DNA of 24,474 nucleotides from a virus. Below are positions 1-7,331 of this stretch, piece after piece. The translations under genes were made by a program, and so were the position numbers. The stretch spans positions 1 to 24,474 of the IMG/VR virus record IMGVR_UViG_3300031675_000645; one strand, 5' to 3'. The notes under the pieces are model-generated. The model searched no databases. It was given only the letters and a program-made list of their open reading frames with translations, and had not been told where the DNA came from. Numbering within the stretch: the first letter of the stretch is position 1; each line of letters starts with the position of its first letter.

Positions 1-1
1 A

Positions 2-2158
2 GTAGCACAGCACATAATACCATCAACAGACGTTACTTATGACTTAGGTTCATCAAGTAAGCAATGGCGAGACGTATACGTTGGTCCAGGATCACTTTAC
101 GTTAACGGACAAAAAGTACTTGAAGATAATTCAGGAACAATCCAGGTTAGTGCAGATGCAAACCAAAATTTAGGACTTATTACTTCAGGATCAGGTGACA
201 TAGAACTTAACTCATCAGGATCAGGTGTAATTAATATCCAATCAGCAATGACGTTTGACTCAGGTCAAACACTTACTGGTACTGGCGGTCTTACAATGGC
301 TTCCAACATTAATTTAGACAGTAACCAACTAAACAATTTACCAACACCAACCCAAGTGGCAGATGCTACTAATAAGGCTTACGTCGATGGCGCAGGTTAC
401 TTAACAGGCGGTGATGGTATTACAAATACTGCAGGTACATTTGCAGTAGATTCAACAATAGTTAGAACAACTGGTACTCAAGCAATTGGTGGAAACAAAA
501 CATTTAGTAATGATATAGTAGTAGACGGTAACTTTACAGTTAGTGGTACAACAACTACAATTAATACAGCAACATTATTATTAGAAGATAACATTATTAC
601 TCTTAACGCAGGAACAAGTGGAGCTCCAAGTGAGAACGCAGGACTTACTGTAGATAGAGGATCAAGTGCAGACGTAAACTTCCAGTTTAATGAATCATTA
701 GACAAATGGCAGTTTACTAACGACGGATCAACATACGTTAATATAGCAGTAGATACTGATACATTAACAGAAGGTTCAACTAACCTTTACTTTACAAATG
801 CCAGAGCAGATGCTAGAGCAGACAGTAGGTTTGCAACTAAATTAGCGTTAGCTGATACTGGTGACTTAGTAGAAGGAAGTAATTTATATTACACAAATGC
901 AAGAGCAGACGCAAGAATTGCCAACGCATTATTAGATGAAGACAACATGGCTTCAGATAGTGCTACTAAAGTTGCATCACAACAAAGTATTAAGGCTTAC
1001 GTTGCTTCACAAATAGCAACAACAGATAATACAGATGAGATGACAGAAGGTTCAACTAACTTATACTATACAGATGCAAGAGCAAGAGCATCTATATCAG
1101 TAGGCGGTGACTTATCATACAACAGCGGTACTGGTGTAATTAGTTTTACTAATGACGCAGGTGACATTTCAAGTGTTGTAGCAGGTACTGGTTTAAGCGG
1201 CGGCGGCACATCAGGTGACGTAACACTTAACGTATCAGGCGTAACGCTATCAGAGATAGCGGCAGGTAGTTTACTACTAAGTTCAGAATCATTTGCAGAT
1301 TCAGATACACAAATAATGACAGCAAAAGCAATCAATGACAGAATTGAGAGTTTTGGTTACTCAACAACAACAGGTGATATTACAACTGTAACAGCAGGTT
1401 CAGGTTTATCTGGCGGCGGTTCATCAGGTGACGTAACAATTAATATTGGCGCAGGAACAGGTATTAGTGTTGCCGCAGACAGTATTGCAGTTGACATGGG
1501 TGACTTTAGTACTTCTAATTTAGTAGAAGGGTCAAACGAATATCATACAAGTGCAAGAGTTAATACACTTATTGATTCAAGAGTTACTAATGCTTTTGTA
1601 GACGCATTGAATGTTGATGCAGATACATTAGACGGCATTAGTAGTGCAAGTTTCTTAAGAAGTGATGCTAACGATTCTCACAGTGGTACAATTACACCAT
1701 CAAGTGATAACGCAGTTGACTTAGGTAGTGGTTCATTAAGATATAACGAAGTATACGCAGTAACATTCCAAGGTACAGCAAGTGCGGCACAGTTTGCGGA
1801 TTTGGCTGAGAAATACGAAAGTGATGCAGAACTAGAAGCAGGCACAGTTGTTATGTTTGGCGGCGATAAAGAAGTTACAGCATGTGATAGTGAAAACTGT
1901 CATGCAGTAGCAGGTGTTATTAGTACTGATCCAGCTTACATGATGAACAGCGATGGTGAAGGACAATACGTTGCACTAACAGGAAGAGTACCTACTAAGG
2001 TTACTGGCCCAGTTGCTAAAGGAGACTTAGTTGTTTCTGCAGGCAATGGTAGAGCAATGTCAAATAACAACGCACAGGCAGGAAGAATAATTGGTAAAGC
2101 AGTTGGCTCTTCAGACGGTGGCGAAGCAGTTATTGAAGTACTTGTAAACTTAATGTAA
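2..2158 (+). CDS. Tail fibre / receptor-binding-type protein, 5' partial
   Basis: The frame is open from base 2 to the TAA at 2156-2158, so the gene begins before the window; the Met at 248 is internal. Upstream residues such as DVTYDLGSSSKQWRDVYVG are typical of marine T4-like phage fibres. The protein is rich in Gly, Ser, Thr, Asp and Asn. It contains four copies of an EGSxxLYYTxARxxA-type motif and two copies of GSGLSGGGSSGDVT, a beta-rich repetitive fibre shaft pattern. The last 120 residues form a different unit (ADLAEKYESDAELEAGTVV through AVIEVLVNLM) that I recognise from the C-termini of marine phage fibres. It may be related to Peptidase_G2-like fibre tips, but I cannot verify that. 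Likely role: adhesion to the host surface at the distal tail. The phage structural assignment is fairly sure; which fibre it is remains unknown. Confidence 0.8.
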   Translation, partial: VAQHIIPSTDVTYDLGSSSKQWRDVYVGPGSLYVNGQKVLEDNSGTIQVSADANQNLGLITSGSGDIELNSSGSGVINIQSAMTFDSGQTLTGTGGLTMASNINLDSNQLNNLPTPTQVADATNKAYVDGAGYLTGGDGITNTAGTFAVDSTIVRTTGTQAIGGNKTFSNDIVVDGNFTVSGTTTTINTATLLLEDNIITLNAGTSGAPSENAGLTVDRGSSADVNFQFNESLDKWQFTNDGSTYVNIAVDTDTLTEGSTNLYFTNARADARADSRFATKLALADTGDLVEGSNLYYTNARADARIANALLDEDNMASDSATKVASQQSIKAYVASQIATTDNTDEMTEGSTNLYYTDARARASISVGGDLSYNSGTGVISFTNDAGDISSVVAGTGLSGGGTSGDVTLNVSGVTLSEIAAGSLLLSSESFADSDTQIMTAKAINDRIESFGYSTTTGDITTVTAGSGLSGGGSSGDVTINIGAGTGISVAADSIAVDMGDFSTSNLVEGSNEYHTSARVNTLIDSRVTNAFVDALNVDADTLDGISSASFLRSDANDSHSGTITPSSDNAVDLGSGSLRYNEVYAVTFQGTASAAQFADLAEKYESDAELEAGTVVMFGGDKEVTACDSENCHAVAGVISTDPAYMMNSDGEGQYVALTGRVPTKVTGPVAKGDLVVSAGNGRAMSNNNAQAGRIIGKAVGSSDGGEAVIEVLVNLM
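767..1580 (+). repeat. Degenerate fibre repeats (EGSTNLYYTxAR motif) inside the tail fibre gene
   Basis: Copies begin at about 767, 869, 1043 and 1523, each encoding (T/V)EGSxxxYxTxAR. A second repeat, GSGLSGGGxSGDVT, begins near 1181 and 1394. The nucleotide copies are diverged by synonymous changes, so this is an old protein-level repeat rather than a fresh DNA duplication. Confidence 0.75.
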
Positions 2159-2174
2159 TTCAAAAACATATATT

Positions 2175-2205
2175 AAAAAGGGAGGTATTTAACCTCCCTT
2201 TTTTT
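2175..2205 (+). terminator. Rho-independent terminator after the tail fibre gene
   Basis: A 12-bp perfect stem (2175-2186 with 2192-2203, core GGGAGGT/ACCTCCC) closes an ATTTA loop and is followed by a T-run to 2205. It starts 16 nt after the stop codon. Confidence 0.93.
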
Positions 2206-2224
2206 ATGACTCTAATAAAATTAC

Positions 2225-2232
2225 GATAAATA
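2225..2232 (+). promoter_or_regulatory. T4-like late promoter (GATAAATA) for the 178-aa gene
   Basis: GATAAATACTCC matches the T4 late promoter core TATAAATA at seven of eight bases. It lies just after a terminator and about 84 nt before the next start codon. By analogy with T4, transcription would begin near 2238. Confidence 0.6.
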
Positions 2233-2315
2233 CTCCAGTACAACACAAATATTTGAGAGTACTCACATCACATCACACTACCCATAAACAATAAACAATC
2301 ACACGGAGATTAACA

Positions 2316-2852
2316 ATGGATCCAAGAATAGAATTAGAAAATATGATTTGGGAAATGAGAGAAAAACTTAACCAAATCGAAATGAAACTTTGGGAAATAC
2401 CTCACGCAGTTGAAACTTATGAAGCACCGTTTGTAGCACCAGTTGAAGGCGACTACATGCACCCAGAAACACCAACCCACCCATGTCCAGTTGAATTAGG
2501 CGAAGAAGCTTACTACGACACAGCATGTCAAGGTTGGATGCAACCTTCAGAAGATGAAGCAGATGAATACAACGTATATGCAAACATGAATACAGACATG
2601 AACTTTGATACAGAAGCGAATGTTTGGATTGAAGATGCAACTAACGATTGGTCAAATGAATTTAATGCAAACACATATTTTTATGCAGACGATATTGCAA
2701 TGGAATATACTGAAGCACCAATGACAGACGACGCAAATGTTTCTATGCCAGAACCTGAAGTACATTATGATACGGACAGACTCAATCAAGAACATTATGA
2801 GACTGCACCAGAAGGAAATGCAATGCCTACTGACGGAACTACAGAAAGTTAA
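2316..2852 (+). CDS. Acidic hypothetical protein, 178 aa
   Basis: I do not recognise this protein. The ATG at 2316 follows a GGAG at 2305-2308. The first 30 residues (MDPRIELENMIWEMREKLNQ region) form a short charged helix with hydrophobic spacing, probably a coiled coil. The rest is strongly acidic and rich in Asp, Glu, Asn, Thr, Tyr and Met with few basic residues, and so probably largely disordered. It contains two Cys (CPV and TACQGW contexts). No signal peptide or membrane segment is visible. It is a single-gene unit: a late promoter at 2225 and a terminator at 2870 flank it. A late-expressed virion or assembly protein is possible, but that is a guess from context only. Confidence 0.75.
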   Translation: MDPRIELENMIWEMREKLNQIEMKLWEIPHAVETYEAPFVAPVEGDYMHPETPTHPCPVELGEEAYYDTACQGWMQPSEDEADEYNVYANMNTDMNFDTEANVWIEDATNDWSNEFNANTYFYADDIAMEYTEAPMTDDANVSMPEPEVHYDTDRLNQEHYETAPEGNAMPTDGTTES

Positions 2853-2869
2853 TTTAAATTAGCATTCAT

Positions 2870-2898
2870 AAAAAAGCACCCAAAGGGTGCTTTTTTTT
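2870..2898. terminator. Bidirectional rho-independent terminator
   Basis: The stem GCACCC/GGGTGC with an AAA loop is extended by A-run/T-run pairing (2870-2881 with 2885-2896). It has T-tracts on both strands, so it can end the plus-strand 178-aa gene and the minus-strand 44-aa ORF that face each other. Confidence 0.92.
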
Positions 2899-2908
2899 AG
2901 ACTATTTT

Positions 2909-3043
2909 TTATCCGAAACACTTGCTGGTAATGTTTTCAACCTTACCTTGTTTCATCATATAATCAAATTTTTTAAAGTAGTCAGATGCCGTCCCAATAA
3001 CTGGTCGAGTTAATCTGGCTACTATTCCTAATGGATTCGCCAT
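2909..3043 (-). CDS. Small hypothetical protein, 44 aa
   Basis: On the minus strand an ATG at 3043 is preceded by a near-perfect Shine-Dalgarno, AAGGAGATAAAC. It opens a 44-codon frame starting MANPLGIVARLTRPVIG and ending in KCFG before TAA. The frame stops 11 nt before the bidirectional terminator, and a GATAAATA octamer lies about 110 nt upstream on the same strand. RBS, promoter and terminator together make a real short gene likely. The product is basic, mildly amphipathic and lacks a clear membrane segment. Family and function are unknown. Confidence 0.7.
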   Translation of the reverse strand: MANPLGIVARLTRPVIGTASDYFKKFDYMMKQGKVENITSKCFG

Positions 3044-3118
3044 GTTTATCTCCTTTGTGAGAACACTTTGCATCATGTGTTACTGTTTACGTCAACCCAA
3101 AGGGTATTGTAAACTTTG

Positions 3119-3151
3119 TGTTACAGGCATGTTACAGATATGTTACGGTTA
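3119..3151 (+). repeat. Three TGTTAC direct repeats at exact 11-bp spacing (operator-like array)
   Basis: TGTTAC occurs at 3119, 3130 and 3141, each starting an 11-bp unit (TGTTACAGGCA, TGTTACAGATA, TGTTACGGTTA). A fourth, unphased copy is at 3078. One helical turn per unit places all copies on one DNA face, as expected for a cooperative regulator. The array lies between divergent units: the 44-aa ORF to the left and the curli operon to the right. Regulator binding is an inference. Confidence 0.6.
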
Positions 3152-3159
3152 TATTTATC
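3152..3159 (-). promoter_or_regulatory. T4-like late promoter (GATAAATA), minus strand
   Basis: The minus strand reads GATAAATA here, about 109 nt upstream of the 44-aa ORF start at 3043. It abuts the TGTTAC array, which would lie in the 5' leader of that transcript. Confidence 0.5.
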
Positions 3160-3210
3160 AATATTATCAAGTCAACCCATGGTTCTGCGGCACATTTTCC
3201 TGAAAGTTTG

Positions 3211-3218
3211 CATAAATA
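3211..3218 (+). promoter_or_regulatory. T4-like late promoter (CATAAATA) for the curli operon
   Basis: CATAAATA differs from the T4 late core only at the first base and lies 68 nt before the first gene of the operon. No better plus-strand promoter is visible between 3044 and 3285. Confidence 0.5.
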
Positions 3219-3285
3219 GTGCTGTAGAGAGTAACAAAGAAACACACTTTACACAAAAAGATACAAACATACAGAGTGTGCATAT

Positions 3286-3582
3286 ATGGATGAGATTTTC
3301 AAATTAATAGCGGAGGTCGGAACGCCTATTGTTGGAAGTTTAGCAATGGGATATTTTATCTTCTTAACTATCAAACAAATGCTCGCCGGCATCGTGGGGC
3401 AAATTAAAACACTGACTAAATTTTGCGTAATGTTGGAAGACAGAGCCAGAACTATGAGTAACGAAATGATAAAAATTGACTTACTAGTAAGTAGTGCATT
3501 AGAGCTTAGACCCGACATTGAACGAATTGCCAGAGCAGAAAACTTCATTGAAGATGGCAGAATAGACTCAAGGAGAGACTAA
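3286..3582 (+). CDS. Small membrane/coiled-coil protein, YvrJ-like, copy 1
   Basis: The 98-aa product opens with MDEIFKLIAEVGTPIVGSL, then one hydrophobic segment (about residues 9-36), then a charged helical tail (about 45-90). The layout, a short (E/S)xGxPI lead-in, one membrane span and a coiled coil, resembles the YvrJ family of small phage or firmicute proteins. It also fits a single-span holin or membrane anchor. The next gene has the same layout with matching motifs (GYFIF/GYFIY; MI-ID/MIRLQQKV; ALELR/VLEYR), so the two are tandem paralogues. No strong RBS is seen. Its stop overlaps the next ATG by one base (TAATG). It is the first gene of the curli operon; a role in anchoring or gating is only a guess. 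Confidence 0.75.
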   Translation: MDEIFKLIAEVGTPIVGSLAMGYFIFLTIKQMLAGIVGQIKTLTKFCVMLEDRARTMSNEMIKIDLLVSSALELRPDIERIARAENFIEDGRIDSRRD

Positions 3583-3884
3583 TGAATAACCTTGCAACTA
3601 TAATAAGTGAATACGGTTTTCCTGTTGTCGCCTGCGTTGGGTTAGGCTATTTTATTTACTATGTTTGGAATTACATGAATACACATGTTAAGCCTGAACT
3701 AGGTAAAATGCATACGGCATTAATTAAAGTTATTGACCAAACAAGAATGTTAGATCAAGACATGATAAGACTACAACAAAAAGTTAATGTAGTGTTAGAA
3801 TACCGTGCCAAAGAAAAAATAATCGAAGAGCACGAAGAAGAAGAGGCAGTTGAAGAACTAAAGTCTCTCAAGGATAAAAAATGA
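3582..3884 (+). CDS. Small membrane/coiled-coil protein, YvrJ-like, copy 2
   Basis: The 100-aa product begins MNNLATIISEYGFPVVACVG, with one membrane span (about residues 10-33), then a long amphipathic helix and a Glu/Lys-rich tail ending KSLKDKK. It is paralogous to the preceding 98-aa protein over the membrane span and the start of the helix. It overlaps csgF by four bases (ATGA), implying translational coupling. YvrJ-like or holin-like are the best structural descriptions. Association with CsgF/CsgG secretion is inferred from position only. Confidence 0.78.
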   Translation: MNNLATIISEYGFPVVACVGLGYFIYYVWNYMNTHVKPELGKMHTALIKVIDQTRMLDQDMIRLQQKVNVVLEYRAKEKIIEEHEEEEAVEELKSLKDKK

Positions 3885-4378
3885 AAATTACAGGAACGCA
3901 TTTAGGCGTATTGGTAGGCATATTTTATTTCGCAAGTCAAGGCGTAATGGCAGACCAATTAACGCACAAATTTAAAAACCCTTCCTTTAGTGGTATAGGG
4001 ACTGGAGCTCATTACTTGACTATTGAGAATCAGGAAAAAAGTAGAAAAGATAAAATTAAAGACGATATTGAGGCGGCACTAAGAGCGGCAGACAGATTAG
4101 AGGATAACAGCACAATTAATAAATTTATTAGAAATTTGGAGAGTAGAATCTATTCACAAATCTCTAAAGGATTAGTCGATAGTATGTTTTGTAATCCAGG
4201 TGAAGAAGTATCTTGTACCAACTCAAGAGAAGGAGCATTTGAAATTGAAGGCAGTAGTGTTTCTTATATAGTAAAAATGATAGATGGTATAGAGTACATC
4301 GTGATGACTATTGTAGATCCCGATGGAACTATTACTGAAATTGAGATTCCAATTGGAATCGGTACGTTAGGCGGTTAA
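3881..4378 (+). CDS. csgF: CsgF-like curli assembly factor
   Basis: A cleavable signal peptide (MKITGTHLGVLVGIFYFASQ, cleavage probably after VMA) is followed by LTHKFKNPSFSG. This matches the conserved mature CsgF N-terminus (LTFxFRNPxFGG) that inserts into the CsgG pore. A helical region follows (IYSQISKGLVDSMF), then a C-terminal beta region ending DPDGTITEIEIPIGIG, in the same order as CsgF. At 165 aa it is somewhat longer than E. coli CsgF. In the curli (type VIII) system CsgF lines the outer-membrane secretion channel and couples secretion to fibre nucleation. Placement directly before csgG supports the call. It is coupled to the preceding gene by ATGA. A CysX-Cys pair near residues 104-111 is not typical of the enterobacterial protein. 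Confidence 0.88.
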   Translation: MKITGTHLGVLVGIFYFASQGVMADQLTHKFKNPSFSGIGTGAHYLTIENQEKSRKDKIKDDIEAALRAADRLEDNSTINKFIRNLESRIYSQISKGLVDSMFCNPGEEVSCTNSREGAFEIEGSSVSYIVKMIDGIEYIVMTIVDPDGTITEIEIPIGIGTLGG

Positions 4379-4379
4379 A

Positions 4380-5363
4380 GTGAGGCAGAGTTTTTTAGCA
4401 ATTATATTTGCGTTATTGTTTACTGGGTGTGCGAGTATCTCCATCCCCGGTGATAAAGTCTGCATGACTGACTTCTTGGAATGTATAGAAGAACCAAAGT
4501 TTGTAGAACTACCCACGTATAAAAAATTACGAAACTTACCACCAGCAGAAAAAATGCCAGTGGTAGCAGTTTATAAATTTGACGACTTAACTGGACAACG
4601 GTTAAGTAGTGATGGATCGGCTTCATTTAGCACAGCCGTAACACAAGGTGCTAAAGATTTATTAATAGATTCACTTAAAGCGGCTGGAGCCAAAGATAAT
4701 CCGAAAGGTACATGGTTCCGAGTTGTTGAAAGAGGATTAGGACTTGACAATTTGGTAAGGGAAAGGCAGATTGTTCGTAGCACACGCGAACAGTATGAGA
4801 CTGAAACCGAACCAGCACAGGCAGTCCAACCATTATTATTTGCAGGAATGATATTAGAAGGTGGTATTGTAGGATACGACACTAATGTTGAGACTGGCGG
4901 TAATGGCGCAAGATATCTAGGTATAGGGACAACAAACCAATATCGTAGAGATAGTGTTGTTATATCACTTCGTGCAGTAAGCACACTAACTGGTGAAGTG
5001 ATACTCAACGTACAGACATACAAAACCATTTTAAGCACTGGACAAGCAGGAGACATATTTAAATTCTTAGATATGGACACGAAACTACTAGAGCTAGAGA
5101 GTGGTATGACAGAAAACGAAAGTGTAACGTGGGCAGTACGTTCGGCAATTGAAGCCGCGGTATTGGCACTTATACAACAAGGCAGTGAAAGGGGTTATTG
5201 GAAAATAGTCTATCCAGAAGGGTGGGATCAACAGGAGTTAAAACCTGGTGAACAAGCGACTTGGATGCAAATAGACATTAACGAAGACGACCTTAAAGCT
5301 GATAAGAAGCTCTGGCAAAAAATGTTGCTAGAGAAATCTAATGGAGAAAAAAATGAAGACTAG
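4380..5363 (+). CDS. csgG: CsgG-family curli secretion pore lipoprotein
   Basis: A GTG start one base after csgF gives MRQSFLAIIFALLFTGC, a lipoprotein signal with lipobox LFTGC. The next part carries CsgG hallmarks: PVVAVYKFDDLTGQR, then STAVTQGAKDLLIDSLKAAG, then WFRVVERGLGLDNLVRERQI, and a later TGEVILNVQTYKTI strand region. CsgG forms the nonameric outer-membrane channel that exports curli subunits. At 327 aa it is about 50 residues longer than E. coli CsgG, with a charged C-terminal tail (WDQQELKPGEQ through SNGEKNED). The last 11 bases overlap the following curlin gene, whose Shine-Dalgarno lies inside this gene. Confidence 0.93.
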   Translation: MRQSFLAIIFALLFTGCASISIPGDKVCMTDFLECIEEPKFVELPTYKKLRNLPPAEKMPVVAVYKFDDLTGQRLSSDGSASFSTAVTQGAKDLLIDSLKAAGAKDNPKGTWFRVVERGLGLDNLVRERQIVRSTREQYETETEPAQAVQPLLFAGMILEGGIVGYDTNVETGGNGARYLGIGTTNQYRRDSVVISLRAVSTLTGEVILNVQTYKTILSTGQAGDIFKFLDMDTKLLELESGMTENESVTWAVRSAIEAAVLALIQQGSERGYWKIVYPEGWDQQELKPGEQATWMQIDINEDDLKADKKLWQKMLLEKSNGEKNED

Positions 5364-6171
5364 AAATTTTATGAATAAAATTGCAATCAATGTCTTCGGA
5401 GTTATGGGTATTATCCTAGCGACTATGGCACCATCATTGGCGGCAGACGAAAATGAGGTATTTATAGACCAAACAGGTGATAACTTAATTCTAACAATAT
5501 TACAGGCTGGTAATAGCAATAAGGTTTCAGGTGATGCATCACAAGGTAGCGATTTAGTTATCAGTGGTTCAAACTTGATTATTGATATTATTCAAGATGG
5601 TAATGGTAACGAAATATTTGGTGCGTGGACTGGTAATGGTTCCGGGTCGACTGTTTGGGACTTTTATTTCTATGGCGACAACAATGACTTAGATGCAAAT
5701 ATCGGGCAAACCGCTTCTGCAAATAGTGTTGATATGCTATGGAATATACAAGGTGACACAAACGTATTTGACATGGACTTAGGCGGAAACTACTCAGCAG
5801 ATAACTTGAACATGGATTTAACAATCCTTGGAAGTAGAAATAACTTTAAAGACAGTTTTACAAATACTAGAACTTGGGGTGGAACCGCAGGAACTAATTG
5901 GAATTCAACTGTAAATACAGCAATGTCTGGAATTAAAGTTGACTCTACTAGTGCTACATGGGAAATGAACATAACAGGCGACGATAATGCTATCGCAACT
6001 AACCAAACTGGTAATGCTAACCATTACTTAAAATTTGTATTAGTTGGCTCTGATGGTGATTTCCAATTTGAGCAGTCCATGGCGGCAACATGTTCACCAG
6101 TATGTCCTGGTAAAATTGACGTTGATATAGACAGTGAAAATGCATCGGTATCGATTAGACAAAAGGATTAA
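5353..6171 (+). CDS. Curlin-like fibre subunit 1
   Basis: I prefer the ATG at 5353 because GGAG at 5343-5346 sits at correct spacing; an upstream in-frame ATG at 5341 has no RBS. The product is 272 aa with a signal peptide (cleavage near PSLA/ADEN, residue 30). The mature protein has curlin-type repeats in which Gln, Gly and Asn recur: FIDQTGDNLILTILQAGNSN, DIIQDGNGNEIFG, GDNNDLDANIGQ, IQGDTNVFDMDLGG, GDDNAIATNQTGNAN. This is the strand-turn pattern of CsgA/CsgB amyloid repeats. It has only two Cys (CSPVC). It follows csgG directly and shares its first repeat with the second curlin-like protein at 7332. Major versus minor subunit cannot be decided. Confidence 0.85.
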   Translation: MKTRNFMNKIAINVFGVMGIILATMAPSLAADENEVFIDQTGDNLILTILQAGNSNKVSGDASQGSDLVISGSNLIIDIIQDGNGNEIFGAWTGNGSGSTVWDFYFYGDNNDLDANIGQTASANSVDMLWNIQGDTNVFDMDLGGNYSADNLNMDLTILGSRNNFKDSFTNTRTWGGTAGTNWNSTVNTAMSGIKVDSTSATWEMNITGDDNAIATNQTGNANHYLKFVLVGSDGDFQFEQSMAATCSPVCPGKIDVDIDSENASVSIRQKD

Positions 6172-7330
6172 ACTTTTTCTAACAGCATTATTACTGTTTA
6201 GTCCAATCACAGTTATATCCGCCGATGTAAAAATCGGCGGTGTATACGAGCAGAGCGGAACACCAGGTGCTATCAGTCGAAAGTCTGGAGACACATTGAT
6301 TGCAGAACTAGACACAGACATAGTTAGTTTGGACGAAGTAGAAACCTTAAATGGTAGGTTAGTACTAAAGTTCATAGACGACACAAAAGTAAGTTTGACA
6401 GAACATACTTACATGGAAATAAACGAATACGTTTATGATCCAGATCCAAGTAAAAGTAGAATGGCTTTAAACTTTGTACAAGGTACAGCCAGATTTGCTA
6501 CAGGTGGACTGGGTTTAGTAGCAAAGGAGAATATAACTATTCAAACGCCTACTGCTACTATTGGTATTAGAGGAACAGACTTTACTACAACAGTAGACGA
6601 ATTAGGAAGAAGTTTGGTTATACTATTACCAGACTCGGGTTGTACCGATGGGGTTAGACTTGAGGAAGGTTGTAGACCAAGTGGTAGTATAACTATTACT
6701 AATGCTGGTGGCGTTCAACTATTAACAGAAGCCTTTCAGGCTGTTATGGTTAGTACATATGAACAAGCACCAACTAATCCTGTAGTACTTGCGGACTTGG
6801 ATCTAAACATGATAGATAATATGTTTATTGTATCAGAACCGCAACAGATTACAGAAGCAGTTGAGGAACAACAGGAAGAATTAAAAGGCGATGCCGGCTT
6901 GTTAGACTTTAACGGATTAGATGCAAGTGCATTAGAACAAGACATGCTTACTGAAACAGACGAAGATTTACAGTTTAGTGAGCTAGATATGAATTTCTTA
7001 GATGTAGATTTTTTAGTGGATCTATTAGAAGTTGTAGAAGATGTAAGTACAGGCATTAATAAGAAAAGAAGAGCAGACTCAAAAGGCGGAGACCTAGGAG
7101 TTGATAAAATTACAGGAACTGCTTTAGGGCTAGATCCTAACACACAGGTTAATACTTTGAGCTTGGACGGAAAGATTTATTTCTTTAGGCAAGTTACAAA
7201 TACAGCAAGTATACGAATTGGATCCGGTACTAGTGCTAGAATAGAAATATATGATAGTAATTTAAAAGACACTATTATTTGTCTTAATGATTGTGAAGGC
7301 ACAACTATAATAATTACACAGGAAGATTAA
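6140..7330 (+). CDS. FecR-domain periplasmic protein
   Basis: The likely start is the ATG at 6140 (a GTG two codons earlier is possible); it overlaps the curlin gene by 32 bases. A basic n-region and hydrophobic core give a signal peptide ending near VISA (residue 28). Residues about 35-175 form a FecR domain: GAISRKSGDTLIAELDTDI, then LNGRLVLKFIDDTKVSL, then IQTPTATIGIRGTDF. A long acidic linker follows, with Glu/Asp/Leu-rich helices (about 230-310). The last 60 residues (TASIRIGSGTSARIEIYDSN through TIIITQED) look like a beta-rich tail similar in texture to the flanking curlins. FecR domains act in periplasmic sensing and often neighbour CHASE2 cyclases; one lies 7 kb downstream. Anchoring or sensing of the curli fibre is an inference. 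It is unusual as a phage gene. Confidence 0.85.
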   Translation: MHRYRLDKRIKLFLTALLLFSPITVISADVKIGGVYEQSGTPGAISRKSGDTLIAELDTDIVSLDEVETLNGRLVLKFIDDTKVSLTEHTYMEINEYVYDPDPSKSRMALNFVQGTARFATGGLGLVAKENITIQTPTATIGIRGTDFTTTVDELGRSLVILLPDSGCTDGVRLEEGCRPSGSITITNAGGVQLLTEAFQAVMVSTYEQAPTNPVVLADLDLNMIDNMFIVSEPQQITEAVEEQQEELKGDAGLLDFNGLDASALEQDMLTETDEDLQFSELDMNFLDVDFLVDLLEVVEDVSTGINKKRRADSKGGDLGVDKITGTALGLDPNTQVNTLSLDGKIYFFRQVTNTASIRIGSGTSARIEIYDSNLKDTIICLNDCEGTTIIITQED

Positions 7331-7331
7331 A

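Noticed and set aside
248-2158. Tail fibre gene starting at the ATG at 248
   Set aside because: The same frame is open to base 2 with fibre-like residues and there is no Shine-Dalgarno before 248, so the gene is 5' truncated by the window.
3061-3090. CRP/cAMP binding site (TGTGA-N6-TCACA) near the curli operon
   Set aside because: TTTGTGAGAACACTTTG has one half-site only; the second half does not match, so I do not claim a CRP site despite the phage cyclase.
3116-3307. 63-residue plus-strand frame upstream of the curli operon
   Set aside because: It starts with TTG inside the TGTTAC array, has no Shine-Dalgarno, and its end overlaps the first operon gene. The region is better read as regulatory.
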